Positions 1 to 11,505 of a DNA stretch of 64,000 bases are shown here, one piece after another; position 1 is the stretch's first letter; every line of letters begins with the position of its first letter. Source of the stretch: Amphibalanus amphitrite (taxonomy: Eukaryota > Arthropoda > Thecostraca > Balanomorpha > Balanidae); the NCBI RefSeq assembly GCF_019059575.1, contig NW_024882301.1:62001-126000 (forward strand), written 5' to 3'. The notes beneath the pieces were generated by a model. That model searched no databases and was not told the DNA's origin. It was given only the letters and a program-made list of their open reading frames with translations. The position numbers and the translations under genes are program-made.

Positions 1-798
1 TTTTTCTTGCCAGGTGCTTCTGCTATCCTGTGTTGATGTGCAATGCTTAGCTAGAATGCTGTTACCTTGAACATGTGAAAACAGGATGTCATTGAAGTGA
101 ATAGGGATAGGTAGGTACCTAGATAGAGGGGATTTGGTTAATGTGAAGATGAAGTCCAAGTAGATAAAAAAAAACATAATCTAACCTGACCTAACCTTAC
201 CTACAAGCCTACTTATGTTCAACCTACCAGCCTACAATTTATGGCATTAGTAGAGCAGACACCACACAAAGGCTGGATTTCCAAATTCCAACCAAGAGTA
301 GACGCTGTAGGTTTGTAGGCTGTAGGTTTTAGGTTTGTAGGTTAGGTTGTAGGTAGTACTCAGACTTCATCTAAATCTTCACATAACAATAATGGGAAGT
401 CTTACCTGAGCGATGACAGCTCCAAGAGGCCATTTCAATGTAGTTATTAAATCTGACCGAACTACAACATATTGGACAATTGAAGATGCCATTGCTGGAC
501 CCTTGTCTGTTTCCAAAATAGGTACCCAATGTCAATAGGTATTAATATGGTATAGAACCGGTAAATTTACGCCACCAGCCACGATATTATCGGCCTCTCC
601 AGTGATAAATTAATCAGCACACAATACCATAAGTAAAAAACAAGCACACCTTAAGACCACATCAACAATGGATGTTTAAATAAATGGTCAAATCAAATAC
701 AGAGTCCTTATCATTATGGCCTACAAAAACAAAAAATGGACACGTACTACCAGGGTATATAGAACAACACGTACTACTGTAAGATGTGTACAATTATC
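1..798. other. Leading intergenic stretch with degenerate AACCTA/TAGGTT repeats
   Basis: No gene is visible. Positions 177-237 are rich in AACCT/CCTAC words and 299-357 are rich in the complementary TGTAGGTT words, so the two blocks form a degenerate inverted repeat of about 60 bp per arm. The words resemble the arthropod telomere unit TTAGG, but the array is too irregular to call an interstitial telomere. A sequence beginning ACACGTACTACTGT at 767 is repeated at 2167, on the far side of the next element. Confidence 0.4.
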
Positions 799-2156
799 GG
801 GGTTACATGAGCACAGTAAATACGTATTTAGCCGCTAATTCGAATTAGGAACGCATTACCGACTCATGTAGCCACCTGCTAGTACGAATCGGCGATCCGA
901 TCCGCGGTTACATGAGCAAAGCAAATACGTATCACGATCGGATTCACCGCTAATGCGAATCAGGAGCGTACTACCGACTCATGTATCCACCTGCTAATAC
1001 GAATCGGCGGTCCGAACAAAATCCGCTGAGAAAGAGGCTTAGAAGCGAATAGGACCAAGATACGTATTACAGGAACTATTTCTTCGCAAAAAGAAACATT
1101 AAAATGCAAAATAATAGGTATTTTTTCATTTTCTTCTTTTGAAATAATATTTAAAAAATATGTCGGTATTTTGTCAAGTTTTCAACAATAAATAAAGTGA
1201 AAACCAAATAGTAAATATCCACATAATTTCAGTTGAAATATTTTTCTGACAGCACTACAGACGAATCAAGAGAGGCAATTGCCCAATGAGTCAAAACAAG
1301 ACAATTTTATGTTCAACTTTTTTTTGTTAAGTTAATTGAGAATGTTTTTAGCATATTAAATGTAAAAAAGACATAAGATAATAAATTTTTAATTTAGTCA
1401 CCTCTATTGCTACGGAAGTGCGCCACATTTGTATGCTATTCCGTTTGTAATGCGCATCGGGCCGAGAGCCAAACTAGATCCGTTTGACGTCACTGATACG
1501 AATTTGCTCATGTAGTCGGTGCACTGAATGCGTTCTTGGGGAGCTGATACGAATTAGCGTAGTGCGTATTTGGAACGGATCGCTCATGTAACCGAAACGT
1601 CCGAGGCACACGATTCGGGCCGTATTTCACAAGAACTATTCTTTGCTGACTGGAAGCGTCAAAATGCAAAATACTAAGCATTTTTTTATTGGCTGCCTCG
1701 TAGAAAATAGCAAAAAAATGTTGGTATTTTGGTTTAGTCTTTGCATGTGAAATAAAATGAATGAAATATTTTGATAGATAATTTTTTCTGACCACCCTGC
1801 TGTCGCTGCATGGCGAATCAGTGCCCACTGACTTAAAACAAGAAAACTTTGTTTTCATTTTTTGATTTCATGTTAATTCTAAATGTTTTTGAGCCTATCA
1901 AATGATATAAGCATTTAAAATTTAGCTCAGTCGTCCCGGTAAATGCCGCAACTGCGCCATGACTGTACGCTAATCCTATTCCGTTTGTGATGCGAATTAC
2001 CGGCCGTCGAGGAGTCAGCCCGGGTGAGCCAAACAAGATCCGTTTGACGTAGATAAAACGAATTAGTCTCATGTAACCGGTGCCGTAGATCCGTTTGTGG
2101 GGAGCTGATGCGCATTAGCGTAGTGCGTATTTGGAACGGATCGCTCATGTAACCCC
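799..2156. mobile_element. Composite non-autonomous inverted-repeat element
   Basis: The left end GGGGTTACATGAGC (799) and the right end GCTCATGTAACCCC (ending 2156) are exact inverted repeats. Inside, the left end motif is duplicated (about 799-900 and 902-1020, each with GGTTACATGAGC and CCGACTCATGTA). A segment of about 540 bp also occurs twice in direct orientation (about 1060-1600 and 1615-2156), each copy finishing with a near-identical GTGCGTATTTGGAACGGATC block. The structure looks like a tandem duplication of, or self-insertion into, one MITE. Flanks on both sides share a direct repeat of about 30 bp (767-796 and 2167-2189, continued at 8643). No transposase coding is visible. The small ORFs here look random. 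Confidence 0.65.
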
Positions 2157-2418
2157 GGTAAATAAGACACGTACTACTGTAAGATTGTATGTAACGGAAG
2201 TTAGCCCACATTCAGCCCACATTCGGCCCAGCCCAGATTGGGGCTGCCAAATCTAGGGAAAAATCTAGAAATCTAGGGAAAAATCTAAAAACCGTTTTAC
2301 GCCTAAACGGCTGGACGAAGCTGAAAAATAAGACCACCATTTGAAAGATCTCTTCACCCCGGACCCAATGATATGGTTAAATACCGGATCAATTTAACCA
2401 AAAGCATGATTTAACCAG

Positions 2419-4688
2419 GATGAAAATTTTCGGTCAATGGGGCGGCCCCTACGATTTTCTTCAAAATCGGCATGGTGATACTACAGGCCCAGATGACCAA
2501 TCTGGCTGAAGAAACCCCTATGGGCATTGAAAGCTATGGGGTAAAAACGCCCTTGGAAAGATTTACCCACGCATTTCTGGCAAGACTATCGCACGCATCC
2601 CCCCAACATGGGTATCATATGAAAGCCCATGAAAACCCAAACAAAATGGTGGGAAAAAATTTACCCATTACCCCATCCAGGGTCAAGTTTACCCAAGATG
2701 AAAATATTCGGTCAATAGGGCGGCCCCTACGATTTTCTTCAAAATCGGCATGGTGATACTACAGGCCCAGATGACCAATCTGGCTGAAGAAACCCCTATG
2801 GGCATTGAAATCTATGGGGAAAAAACGCCCTAGGAATGTTTTACCCACGCATTTCTGGCAAGACTATCGCACGCATCCCCCCAATATGGGTAACATATGA
2901 AAGCCCATGAAAACCCAAACAAAATGGTGGGGTAAAATTTACCCATTACCCCATCCAGGGTAAAGTTTACCAAAGATGAAAATTTTCGGTCAATGGGGCG
3001 GCCCCTACGATTTTCTTCAAAATCGGCATGGTGATACTACAGGCCCAGATGACCAATCCTGCTGAAGACACCCCTACGGGCATTGAAATCTATGGGGTAA
3101 AAACGCCATTGGAAAGTTTTACCCACGCATTTCTGGCAAGACTATCGCACGCATCCCCCAATATGGGTATCATATGAAAGCCCATGAAAACCCAAACAAA
3201 ATGGTGGGGTAAAATTTACCCATTACCCCACCCAGGGTAAAGTTTACCCAAGATGAAAATTTTCGGTCAATGGGGCGGCCCCTACGATTTTCTTCAAAAT
3301 CGGCATGGTGATACTACAGGCCCAGATGACCAATCTGGCTGAAGAAACCCCTATGGGCATTGAAATCTATGGGGTAAAAACGCCCTTGGAAAGTTTTACC
3401 CACGCATTTCTGGCAAGACTATCGCACGCATCCCCCAATATGGGTATCATATGAAAGCCCATGAAAACCCAAACAAAATGGTGGGGTAAAATTTACCCAT
3501 TACCCCATCCAGGGTAAAGTTTACCCAAGATGAAAATTTTCGGTCAATGGGGCGGCCCCTACGATTTTCTTCAAAATCGGCATGGTGATACTACAGGCCC
3601 AGATGACCAATCTGGCTGAAGAAACCCCTATGGGCATTGAAATATATGGGGTAAAAACGCCCTTGGAAAGTTTTACCCACGCATTTCTGGCAAGACTATC
3701 GCACGCATCCCCCAATACGGGTATCATATGAAAGCCCATGAAAACTCAAACAAAATGGTGGGGTAAAATTTACCCATTACCCCATCCAGGGTAAAGTTTA
3801 CCCAAGATGAAAATTTTCGGTCAATGGGGCGGCCCCTACGATTTTCTTCAAAATCGGCATGGTGATACTACAGGCCCAGATGACCAATCTGGCTGAAGAA
3901 ACCCCTATGGGCATTGAAATCTATGGGGTAAAAACGCCATTGGAAAGTTTTACCCACGCATTTCTGGCAAGACTATCGCACGCATCCCCCCAATATGGGT
4001 ATCATATGAAAGCCCATGAAAACCCAAACAAAATGGTTGGGTAAAATTTACCCATTACCCCATCCAGGGTAAAGTTTACCCAAGATGAAAATTTTCGGTC
4101 AATGGGGCGGCCCCTACGATTTTCTTCAAAATCGGCATGGTGATACTACAGGCCCAGATGACCAATCTGGCTGAAGAAACCCCTATGGGCATTGACATCT
4201 ATGGGGTAAAAACGCCCTTGGAAAATTTTACCCACGCATTTCTGGCAAGACTATCGCACGCATCCCCCCAATATGGGTATCATATGAAAGCTTATGAAAA
4301 CCCAAACAAAATGGTTGGGTAAAATTTACCCATTACCCCATCCAGGGTAAAGTTTACCCAAGATGAAAATTTTCGGTCAATGGGGCGGCCCCTACGATTT
4401 TCTTCAAAATCGGCATGGTGATACTGCAGGCCCAAATGACCAATCTGGCTGAAGAAACCCCTATGGGCATTGAAATCTATGGGGTAAAAACGCCCTTGGA
4501 AAGTTTTACCCACGCATTTCTGGCAAGACTATCGCACGCATCCCCCCAATATGGGTATCATATGAAAGCTTATGAAAACCCAAACAAAATGGTGGGGTAA
4601 AATTTACCCATTACCCCATCCAGGGTAAAGTTTACCCAAGATGAAAATTTTCGGTCAATGGGGCGGCCCCTACGATTTTCTTCAAAAT
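2419..4688 (+). repeat. Left tandem array, 278-bp unit, about 8 copies
   Basis: The phrase CGGTCAATGGGGCGG (one copy has ATAGGG) recurs at about 2431, 2709, 2987, 3265, 3541, 3819, 4097, 4375 and 4653, giving a period of 277-278 bp. Units differ by scattered single bases and by C-run length near the phrase CGCATCCCCC. Each unit carries several TTTACCC/GGGTAAA dyads. A 61-codon ORF beginning ATGGTGATACTACAG is open in many units, but one-base changes in the C-run close it in others (for example the units at about 3150, 3430 and 3710). The period is not a multiple of three, so the ORF cannot read through the array. Confidence 0.9.
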
Positions 4689-4734
4689 AGTATCACCATG
4701 CCTGTACATGGTGCCTGTACATGCCTGGCCTGTA

Positions 4735-7700
4735 GTATCACCATGCCGATTTTGAAGAAAATCGTAGGGGCCGCCCCATTGACCGAAAATTTTCATCTTG
4801 GGTAAACTTTACCCTGGATGGGGTAATGGGTAAATTTTACCCCACCATTTTGTTTGGGTTTTCATGGGCTTTCATATGATACCCATATTGGGGGGATGCG
4901 TGCGATAGTCTTGCCAGAAATGCGTGGGTAAAACTTTCCAAGGGCGTTTTTACCCCATAGATTTCAATGCCCATAGGGGTTTCTTCAGCCAGATTGGTCA
5001 TCTAGGCCTGTAGTATCACCATGCCGATTTTGAAGAAAATCGTAGGGGCCGCCCCATTGACCGAAAATTTTCATCTTGGGTAAACTTTACCCTGGATGGG
5101 GTAATGGGTAAATTTTACCCCACCATTTTGTTTGGGTTTTCATGGGCTTTCATATGATACCCATATTGGGGGGATGCGTGCGATAGTCTTGCCAGAAATG
5201 CGTGGGTAAAACTTTCCAAGGGCGTTTTTACCCCATAGATTTCAATGCCCATAGGGGTTTCTTCAGCCAGATTGGTCATCTGGGCCTGTACTATCACCAT
5301 GCCGATCTTGAAGAAAATCGTAGGGGCCGCCCCATTGACCGAAAATTTTCATCTTGGGTAAACTTTACCCTGGATGGGGTAATGGGTAAATTTTACCCCA
5401 CCATTTTGTTTGGGTTTTCATGGGCTTTCATATGATACCCATATTGGGGGGATGCGTGCGATATTCTTGCCAGAAATGCGTGGGTAAAACTTTCCAATGG
5501 CGTTTTTACCCCATAGATTTCAATGCCCATAGGGGTTTCTTCAGCCAGATTGGTCATTTGGGCCTGTAGTATCATCATGCCGATTTTGAAGAAAATCGTA
5601 GGGGCCGCCCCATTGACCGAAAATTTTCATCTTGGGTAAACTTTACCCTGGATGGGGTAATGGGTAAATTTTACCCCACCATTTTGTTTGGGTATTCATG
5701 GGCTTTCATATGATACCCATATTGGGGGGATGCGTGCGATAGTCTTGCCAGAAATGCGTGGGTAAAACTTTCCAAGGGCGTTTTTACCCCATATATTTCA
5801 ATGCCCATAGGGGTTTCTTCAGCCAGATTGGTCATTTGGGCCTGTAGTATCATCATGCCGATTTTGAAGAAAATCGTAGGGGCCGCCCCATTGACCGAAA
5901 ATTTTCATCGTGGGTAAACTTTACCCTGGATGGGGTAATGGGTAAATTTCACCCCACCATTTTGTTTGGGTTTTCATGGGCTTTCATATGATACCCATAT
6001 TGGTGGGATGCTTGCGATAGTCTTGCCAGAAATGCGTGGGTAAAACTTTCCAAGGGCGTTTTTACCCCATAGATTTCAATGCCCATAGGGGTTTCTTCAG
6101 CCAGATTGGTCATCTGGGCCTGTAGTATCACCATGCCGATTTTGAAGAAAATCGTATGGGCCGCCCCATTGACCGAACATTTTCATCTTGGGTAAACTTT
6201 ACCCTGGATGGGGTAATGGGTAAATTTTACCCCACCATTTTGTTTGGGTTTTCATGGGCTTTCATATGATACCCATATTAGGGGGATGCGTGCGATAGTC
6301 TTGCCAGAAATGCGTGGGTAAAACTTTCCAATGGCGTTTTTACCCCATAGATTTCAATGTCCATAGGGGTTTCTTCAGCCAGATTGGTCATCTGGGCCTG
6401 TAGTATCACCATGCCGATTTTGAAGAAAATCGTAGGGGCCGCCCCATTGACGGAAAATTTTCATCTTGGGTAAACTTTACCCTGGATGGGGTAATGGGTA
6501 AATTTAACCCCACCATTTTATTTGGGTTTTCATGGGCTTTCATATGATACCCATATTAGGGGGATGCGTGCGATAGTCTTGCCAGAATTGCGTGGGTAAA
6601 ACGTTCCAAGGGCGTTTTTACCCCATAGATTTCAATGCCCATAGGGGTTTCTTCAGCCAGATTGGTCATCTGGGCCTGTAGTATCACCATGCCGATTTTG
6701 AAGAAAATCGTAGGGGCCGCCCCATTGACCGAAAATTTTCATCTTGGGTAAACTTCACCCTGGATGGGGTAATGGGTAAATTTTACCCCACCATTTTGTT
6801 TGGGTTTTCATGGGCTTTCATATGATACCCATATTGGGGGGATGCGTGCGATAGTCTTGCCAGAAATGCGTGGGTAAATCTTTCCAAGGGCGTTTTTACC
6901 CCATAGATTTCAATGCCCATAGGGGTTTCTTCAGCCAGATTGGTCATCTGGGCCTGTAGTATCCCCATGCCGATTTTGAAGAAAATCGTAGGGGCCGCCC
7001 CATTGACCGAAAATTTTCATCTTGGGTAAACTTTACCCTGGATGGGGTAATGGGTAAATTTTACCCCACCATTTTGTTTGGGTTTTCATGGGCTTTCATA
7101 TGATACCCATATTGGGGGGATGCGTGCGATAGTCTTGCCAGAAATGCGTGGGTAAAACTTTCCAATGGCGTTTTTACCCCATAGATTTCAATGCCCATAG
7201 GGGTTTCTTCAGCCAGATTGGTCATCTGGGCCTGTAGTATCTCCATGCCGATTTTGAAGAAAATCGTAGGGGCCGCCCCATTGACCGAAAATTTTCATCT
7301 TGGGTAAACTTTACCCTGGATGGGGTAATGGGTAATTTTTACCCCACCATTTTGTTTGGGTTTTCATGGGCTTTCATATGATACCCATATTGGGGGGATG
7401 CGTGCGATAGTCTTGCCAGAAATGCGTGGGTAAAACTTTCCAATGGCGTTTTTACCCCATAGATTTCAATGCCCATAGGGGTTTCTTCAGCCAGATTGGT
7501 CATCTGGGCCTGTAGTATCATCATGCCAATTTTGAAGAAAATCGTAGGGGCCGCCCCATTGACCGAAAATTTTCATCTTGGGTAAACTTTACCCTGGATG
7601 GGGTAATGGGTAAATTTTACCCCACCATTTTGTTTGGGTTTTCATGGGCTTTTATATGATACCCATATTGTGGGGATGCGTGCGATAGTCTTGCCAGAAA

Positions 7701-8413
7701 TGCGTGGGTAAAACTTTCCAAGGGCGTTTTTACCCCATAGATTTCAATGCCCATAGGGGTTTCTTCAGCCAGATTGGTCATCTGGGCCTGTAGTATCACC
7801 ATGCCGATTTTGAAGAAAATCGTAGGGGCCGCCCCATTGACCGAAAATTTTCATCTTGGGTAAACTTTACCCTGGATGGGGTAATGGGTAAATTTTACCC
7901 CACCATTTTGTTTGGGTTTTCATGGGCTTTCATATGATACCCATATTGGGGGGATGCGTGCGATAGTCTTGCCAGAAATGTGTGGGTCAAACTTTCCAAG
8001 GGCGTTTTTACCCCATAGATTTCAATGCCCATAGGGGTTTCTTCAGCCAGATTGGTCATCTGGGCCTGTAGTATCACCATGCCGATTTTGAAGAAAATCG
8101 TAGGGGCCGCCCCATTGACCGAAAATTTTCATCTTGGGTAAACTTTACCCTGGATGGGGTAATGGGTAAATTTTACCCCACCATTTTGTTTGGGTTTTCA
8201 TGGGCTTTCATATGTTACCCATATTGGGGGGATGCGTGCGATAGTCTTGCCAGAAATGCGTGGGTAAAACTTTCCAATGGCGTTTTTACCCCATAGATTT
8301 CAATGCCCATAGGGGTTTCTTCAGCCAGATTGGTCATCTGGGCCTGTAGTATCACCATGCCGATTTTGAAGAAAATCGTAGGGGCCGCCCCATTGACCGA
8401 AAATTTTCATCCT
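4735..8413 (-). repeat. Right tandem array, same 278-bp unit inverted, about 13 copies
   Basis: The reverse-complement phrase CCGCCCCATTGACCG (one copy reads GACGG) recurs about every 278 bp from 4770 to 8386, giving 14 occurrences and 13 full units. The array is the same unit as 2419-4688 in the opposite orientation, so the whole block can fold back on itself. Unequal unit number on the two sides (about 8 against 13) points to independent expansion or contraction of each arm after the inversion formed. Confidence 0.9.
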
Positions 8414-8797
8414 GGTTAAATCATGCTTTTGGTTAAATTGATTCGGTATTTAACCATATCATTAGGTCTGGGGTGAAGAGATCTTTCAAATGGTGGTCTT
8501 ATTTTTTAGTTTCGTCCAGCCGTTTAGGCGTAAAACGGTTTTTAGATTTTTTCCCTAGATTTCTATATTTTTCCCTAGATTTGGCAGCCCCAATCTGGGC
8601 TGGGCCGAATGTGGGCTGAATGTGGGCTAACTTCCGTTACATTAAGATTGTACACAATTAATAAACGTACTGTTTGATTATGTTCAAAAGTAAGAGTCAC
8701 TAGCCTAAATGATCAGCTTTAGCGTATATCAACTAATCAAAAGTGAGGATTTTCATAACTTCTGCTTGCAAAACTACTGGCACCAAAATGAGCACTA

Positions 8798-10177
8798 CAG
8801 GGTGTTCGCAAAAATATGTCATGATTTCGTTACGCCATTATCGCCAGCTCAAATAAGCAAGGATCAAATGTCTTGCTGAAATGTGTTGCCCGGATCTTCA
8901 AGTTTTGTTATACACATGTATCAGTGCCTCATGTCAAACCGGGCGCACCCCACACGCTGTTTTCAATATGAACCCCTTTTCGGCGGATGCACGTATCACC
9001 TAGAGATTACACATAAGGGTTCATTCGCACGCACGTGTTATAAGTGAACACGGACGGCCTTTGCAATCACTATCATCAGCCGAGAAAGATTCTTGGCTGT
9101 CTTCCTGTAGTCCTTGGACTTCAGATATCCCACAGGTAACGGCCGATGGGGCTGACACCAAGTGAATGGGTCGACCAGGGGGTAAGGGTCCTCCTGCTCA
9201 AGAAACGGGCCCTAGCATTTCGTTTAGGCACCGGAGTGCAATTTTCGAAGTGTGGACTTGAACCCATCCTACCCGTGCGCATGTCTGCAGCGTTTTGACC
9301 ATTGTCTTGCCCCGAGTTGCCTCACATTTCTCGCTTAAACTTCTAGAGCACTCCCACGCAGCAGTTTTCAGCGGCAATGTTGGTGTTTCAATTTGAAGTC
9401 TTAAGAAGAAGGCCTCGCGGCACCATGAGCGTCTATCGCAAATCAAGCAATGACCTTCGGACTGTGGAGCTGGTGTTCTTACCTAGCCTTTGAGGGTGGC
9501 ATATCTACCCAAACCGTTTGTTCTGGCCGTCGGCGCCTCCATGAAGGTGGATGTGTGCTTCACTGGTTGACCGGGCGTGGCCGGTGAGCGGTGCTCAGAA
9601 TTGATTTGGGTTTTTATCCTCGAAGCAAAGTAAATTCTTAGCCCTTTTCTACCCTAAATAGCACCTATTGATTCCTGGCCTTGTAGGGTATGATCCCCAT
9701 GTCATTATCAATAATATAATGAGACATGTTGGACCGCACCCCGCATCTTGCGCGAGCTCGCAGATGGTCAGGGAAGGCATCTCGTTGACCAAATGGGTGA
9801 TCTCTTTGTAGTTTAAATGACTATAAATAATTCTTTTTCTCGGACTTTCAAGGGTTCATTCGATTTCTAACGATCACTTTGGTAGTAAGTTGCATGTGCA
9901 GTAAAAAAATCGCCTTACAAGGGGTGCAGCGGAGGCATCAAAGCATGCACCGAACTGTTGTAGCACGGAAACTACGGGCATCGAATCCAAGTGCTTTTTG
10001 GCGATATTTGTTTTTCGCTCTGTGCAAGGCAAGATTTTTAATATTATAAATTAAAATGCATATGGAAGAAAACTTGAAAATGTCCTCTGTCAAATGGGCA
10101 TAAATACGTGCACGTGCGTTCAAGCAATTTTTCCTACAAAGCGATTAGAATCATGACATATTTTCGCGAACACCCTG
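8798..10177 (-). mobile_element. Decayed mariner-like transposon
   Basis: Terminal inverted repeats begin CAGGGTGTTCGC at 8798 and end with the complement at 10177, matching for about 30 bp (with AAAATATGTCATGATT). The length of about 1.38 kb is typical for mariner. A TA dinucleotide precedes the left end; the right flank has decayed to CA. Minus-strand translation, read in broken frames, gives fragments typical of mariner transposase: an N-terminal helix-turn-helix-like EMPSLTICELAQDAG (about 9730-9800), a C-terminal WPTHSLGVSPIGRYLW in the position of the WPxxSPDLxPxDxxLW motif (about 9130-9190), then YLKSKDYRKTAKNLSRL. Many stops and shifts separate these pieces, so it is a pseudogene that cannot make transposase. 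Confidence 0.75.
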
Positions 10178-11491
10178 CATGTGCGCCATTTCTGCATTTA
10201 GGAATGTGTGATAGCTTCAGTGAACTTATACACGGCCTTGGCTTCGGTGCACGGAACTTTATTTCAGTGGTAATAGCAAAGGATATAATCGTTCGTTGAT
10301 AGTAATAATAGGTTAAGAGGTAGCAGGGGTTGTCTTCTTTAAATTCTGTACTTATTGTGGTCTGTGGATGAAATTTGGCTGATGAACTTCAGAGGTGGGA
10401 ATTATACACATTGTCTCAATTCCCATTATTGTATGTTTTATTCCCATTGGCGCTGCTCCAGCGGCCAGCCTCCAGTCCTGCATTTTTATTAATTTTGGAG
10501 GTCAAGGCATTATTGTCTTGTCAGTTTTTTTGTCCGGACATCGTCTGCCTCCATATCAAATCACTGCGACTATGCATTTTCCGTTGTTAGATGGCTGAAA
10601 GTGTTTATTTTTTCAACTTAACACAAACATTGTTCTTCGTTCTTACTTTGCCTTACCATTTCAAGTTATGAAGGCCACACTTCATTGATTTAAAGACTTG
10701 ACACAGTTGACTTGGCTTGTAGAGCTGCAAACTTTACCTCATTGGGCTCCTTTAGAGAGTGGCCCTGAAGACATGATTAACGTTTAAGCTAATAAGTATC
10801 AGGAATATATTTTCCTAGCTGCTTGATATTTGTATTGTAATGCTTGTAATATGCATTTACTCTGCTCATGTACGCATTCTCACTCAAGTTAGTGAGTCAC
10901 ATTTCTTAATTCTTGGACTGGGATCAGGGATGTGACAGCAGATAGGAGACATCATCCCAGTGGCAGTCAGGGTCAAGTCTGGACTGGTACCTATTGGTTG
11001 ACTTACTTGGTTTGGATAATATGGGGTAGGTGGGTGGGAAGCACGTTCCAGTTCTTAATGGCAATGGCTTCAACTGATAAATAACAGATTTATCTTGCTC
11101 CTGTGATGGTTGGCTGATAAACAGTTTCCTCTTGCTCCTAATGATGTTTGGGGATTCTGCAGCATATCCTTATATCTCTCTGTGCAATATATATGAAGTG
11201 GAGTGGAGCATAATGTTCAAGCTTAACTTGAAGTTAATTGGGCCAAGGCCTTAGCTTGGCTTGATGTAGGTGGTCTGTCTAGTATTCCTTTTATGGCCTT
11301 CCTGCTTCTCAGGAAAAGTCAGAGGAATAAAGGTTGGAACACAACTTTCAAGCTTGCAAATTACATCCCAGCACCTCCCATTGGAATACATGACATATAA
11401 CTCCTCCAACACACAGCTTGATGTGCTGTGAGTTGGGAGCAAAAATTATGTTGTGGTCCGAAAAGAGGTGCTAAGACCCAATATGCATGCT
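10178..11491. other. Intergenic stretch, no gene recognised
   Basis: The sequence is AT-rich without a coherent exon series. Short ORFs at 10375-10598 overlap in two frames and lack splice or homology support. Nothing more could be supported. Confidence 0.4.
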
Positions 11492-11505
11492 TCAAAGGTG
11501 TGTTC

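Larger units (their letters stand above)
2190..8641. mobile_element. Foldback (FB/Galileo-like) element with tandem-repeat arms
   Basis: The outer terminal inverted repeats (2190-2411 and 8420-8641) start TGTAACGGAAGTTAGCCCAC and match over about 220 bp. The direct repeat TAAGATTGTA lies outside both ends (2180-2189; 8643-8652, one extra T on the right), consistent with a 9-10 bp target-site duplication. Internally the element is two opposed arrays of a 278-bp unit: about 8 full units on the left and about 13 on the right, separated by about 46 bp of unrelated sequence at 4689-4734. Long inverted repeats built from tandem subrepeats are the hallmark of Drosophila FB and Galileo elements. No transposase is present, so this copy is non-autonomous. 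The superfamily assignment is inference from architecture. Confidence 0.75.

Noticed and set aside
177-357. Interstitial telomere (TTAGG)n
   Set aside because: The repeat is irregular, with TGTAGGTT and CCTAC words, and lacks consecutive TTAGG units.
2472-8080. Many 61-aa ORFs as separate small genes
   Set aside because: They are one frame of the 278-bp tandem unit. The unit length is not a multiple of three, and several units have the frame closed by C-run changes.
2419-8413. CRISPR-like regular array
   Set aside because: The whole 278-bp unit repeats; there are no unique spacers, and the context is eukaryotic.
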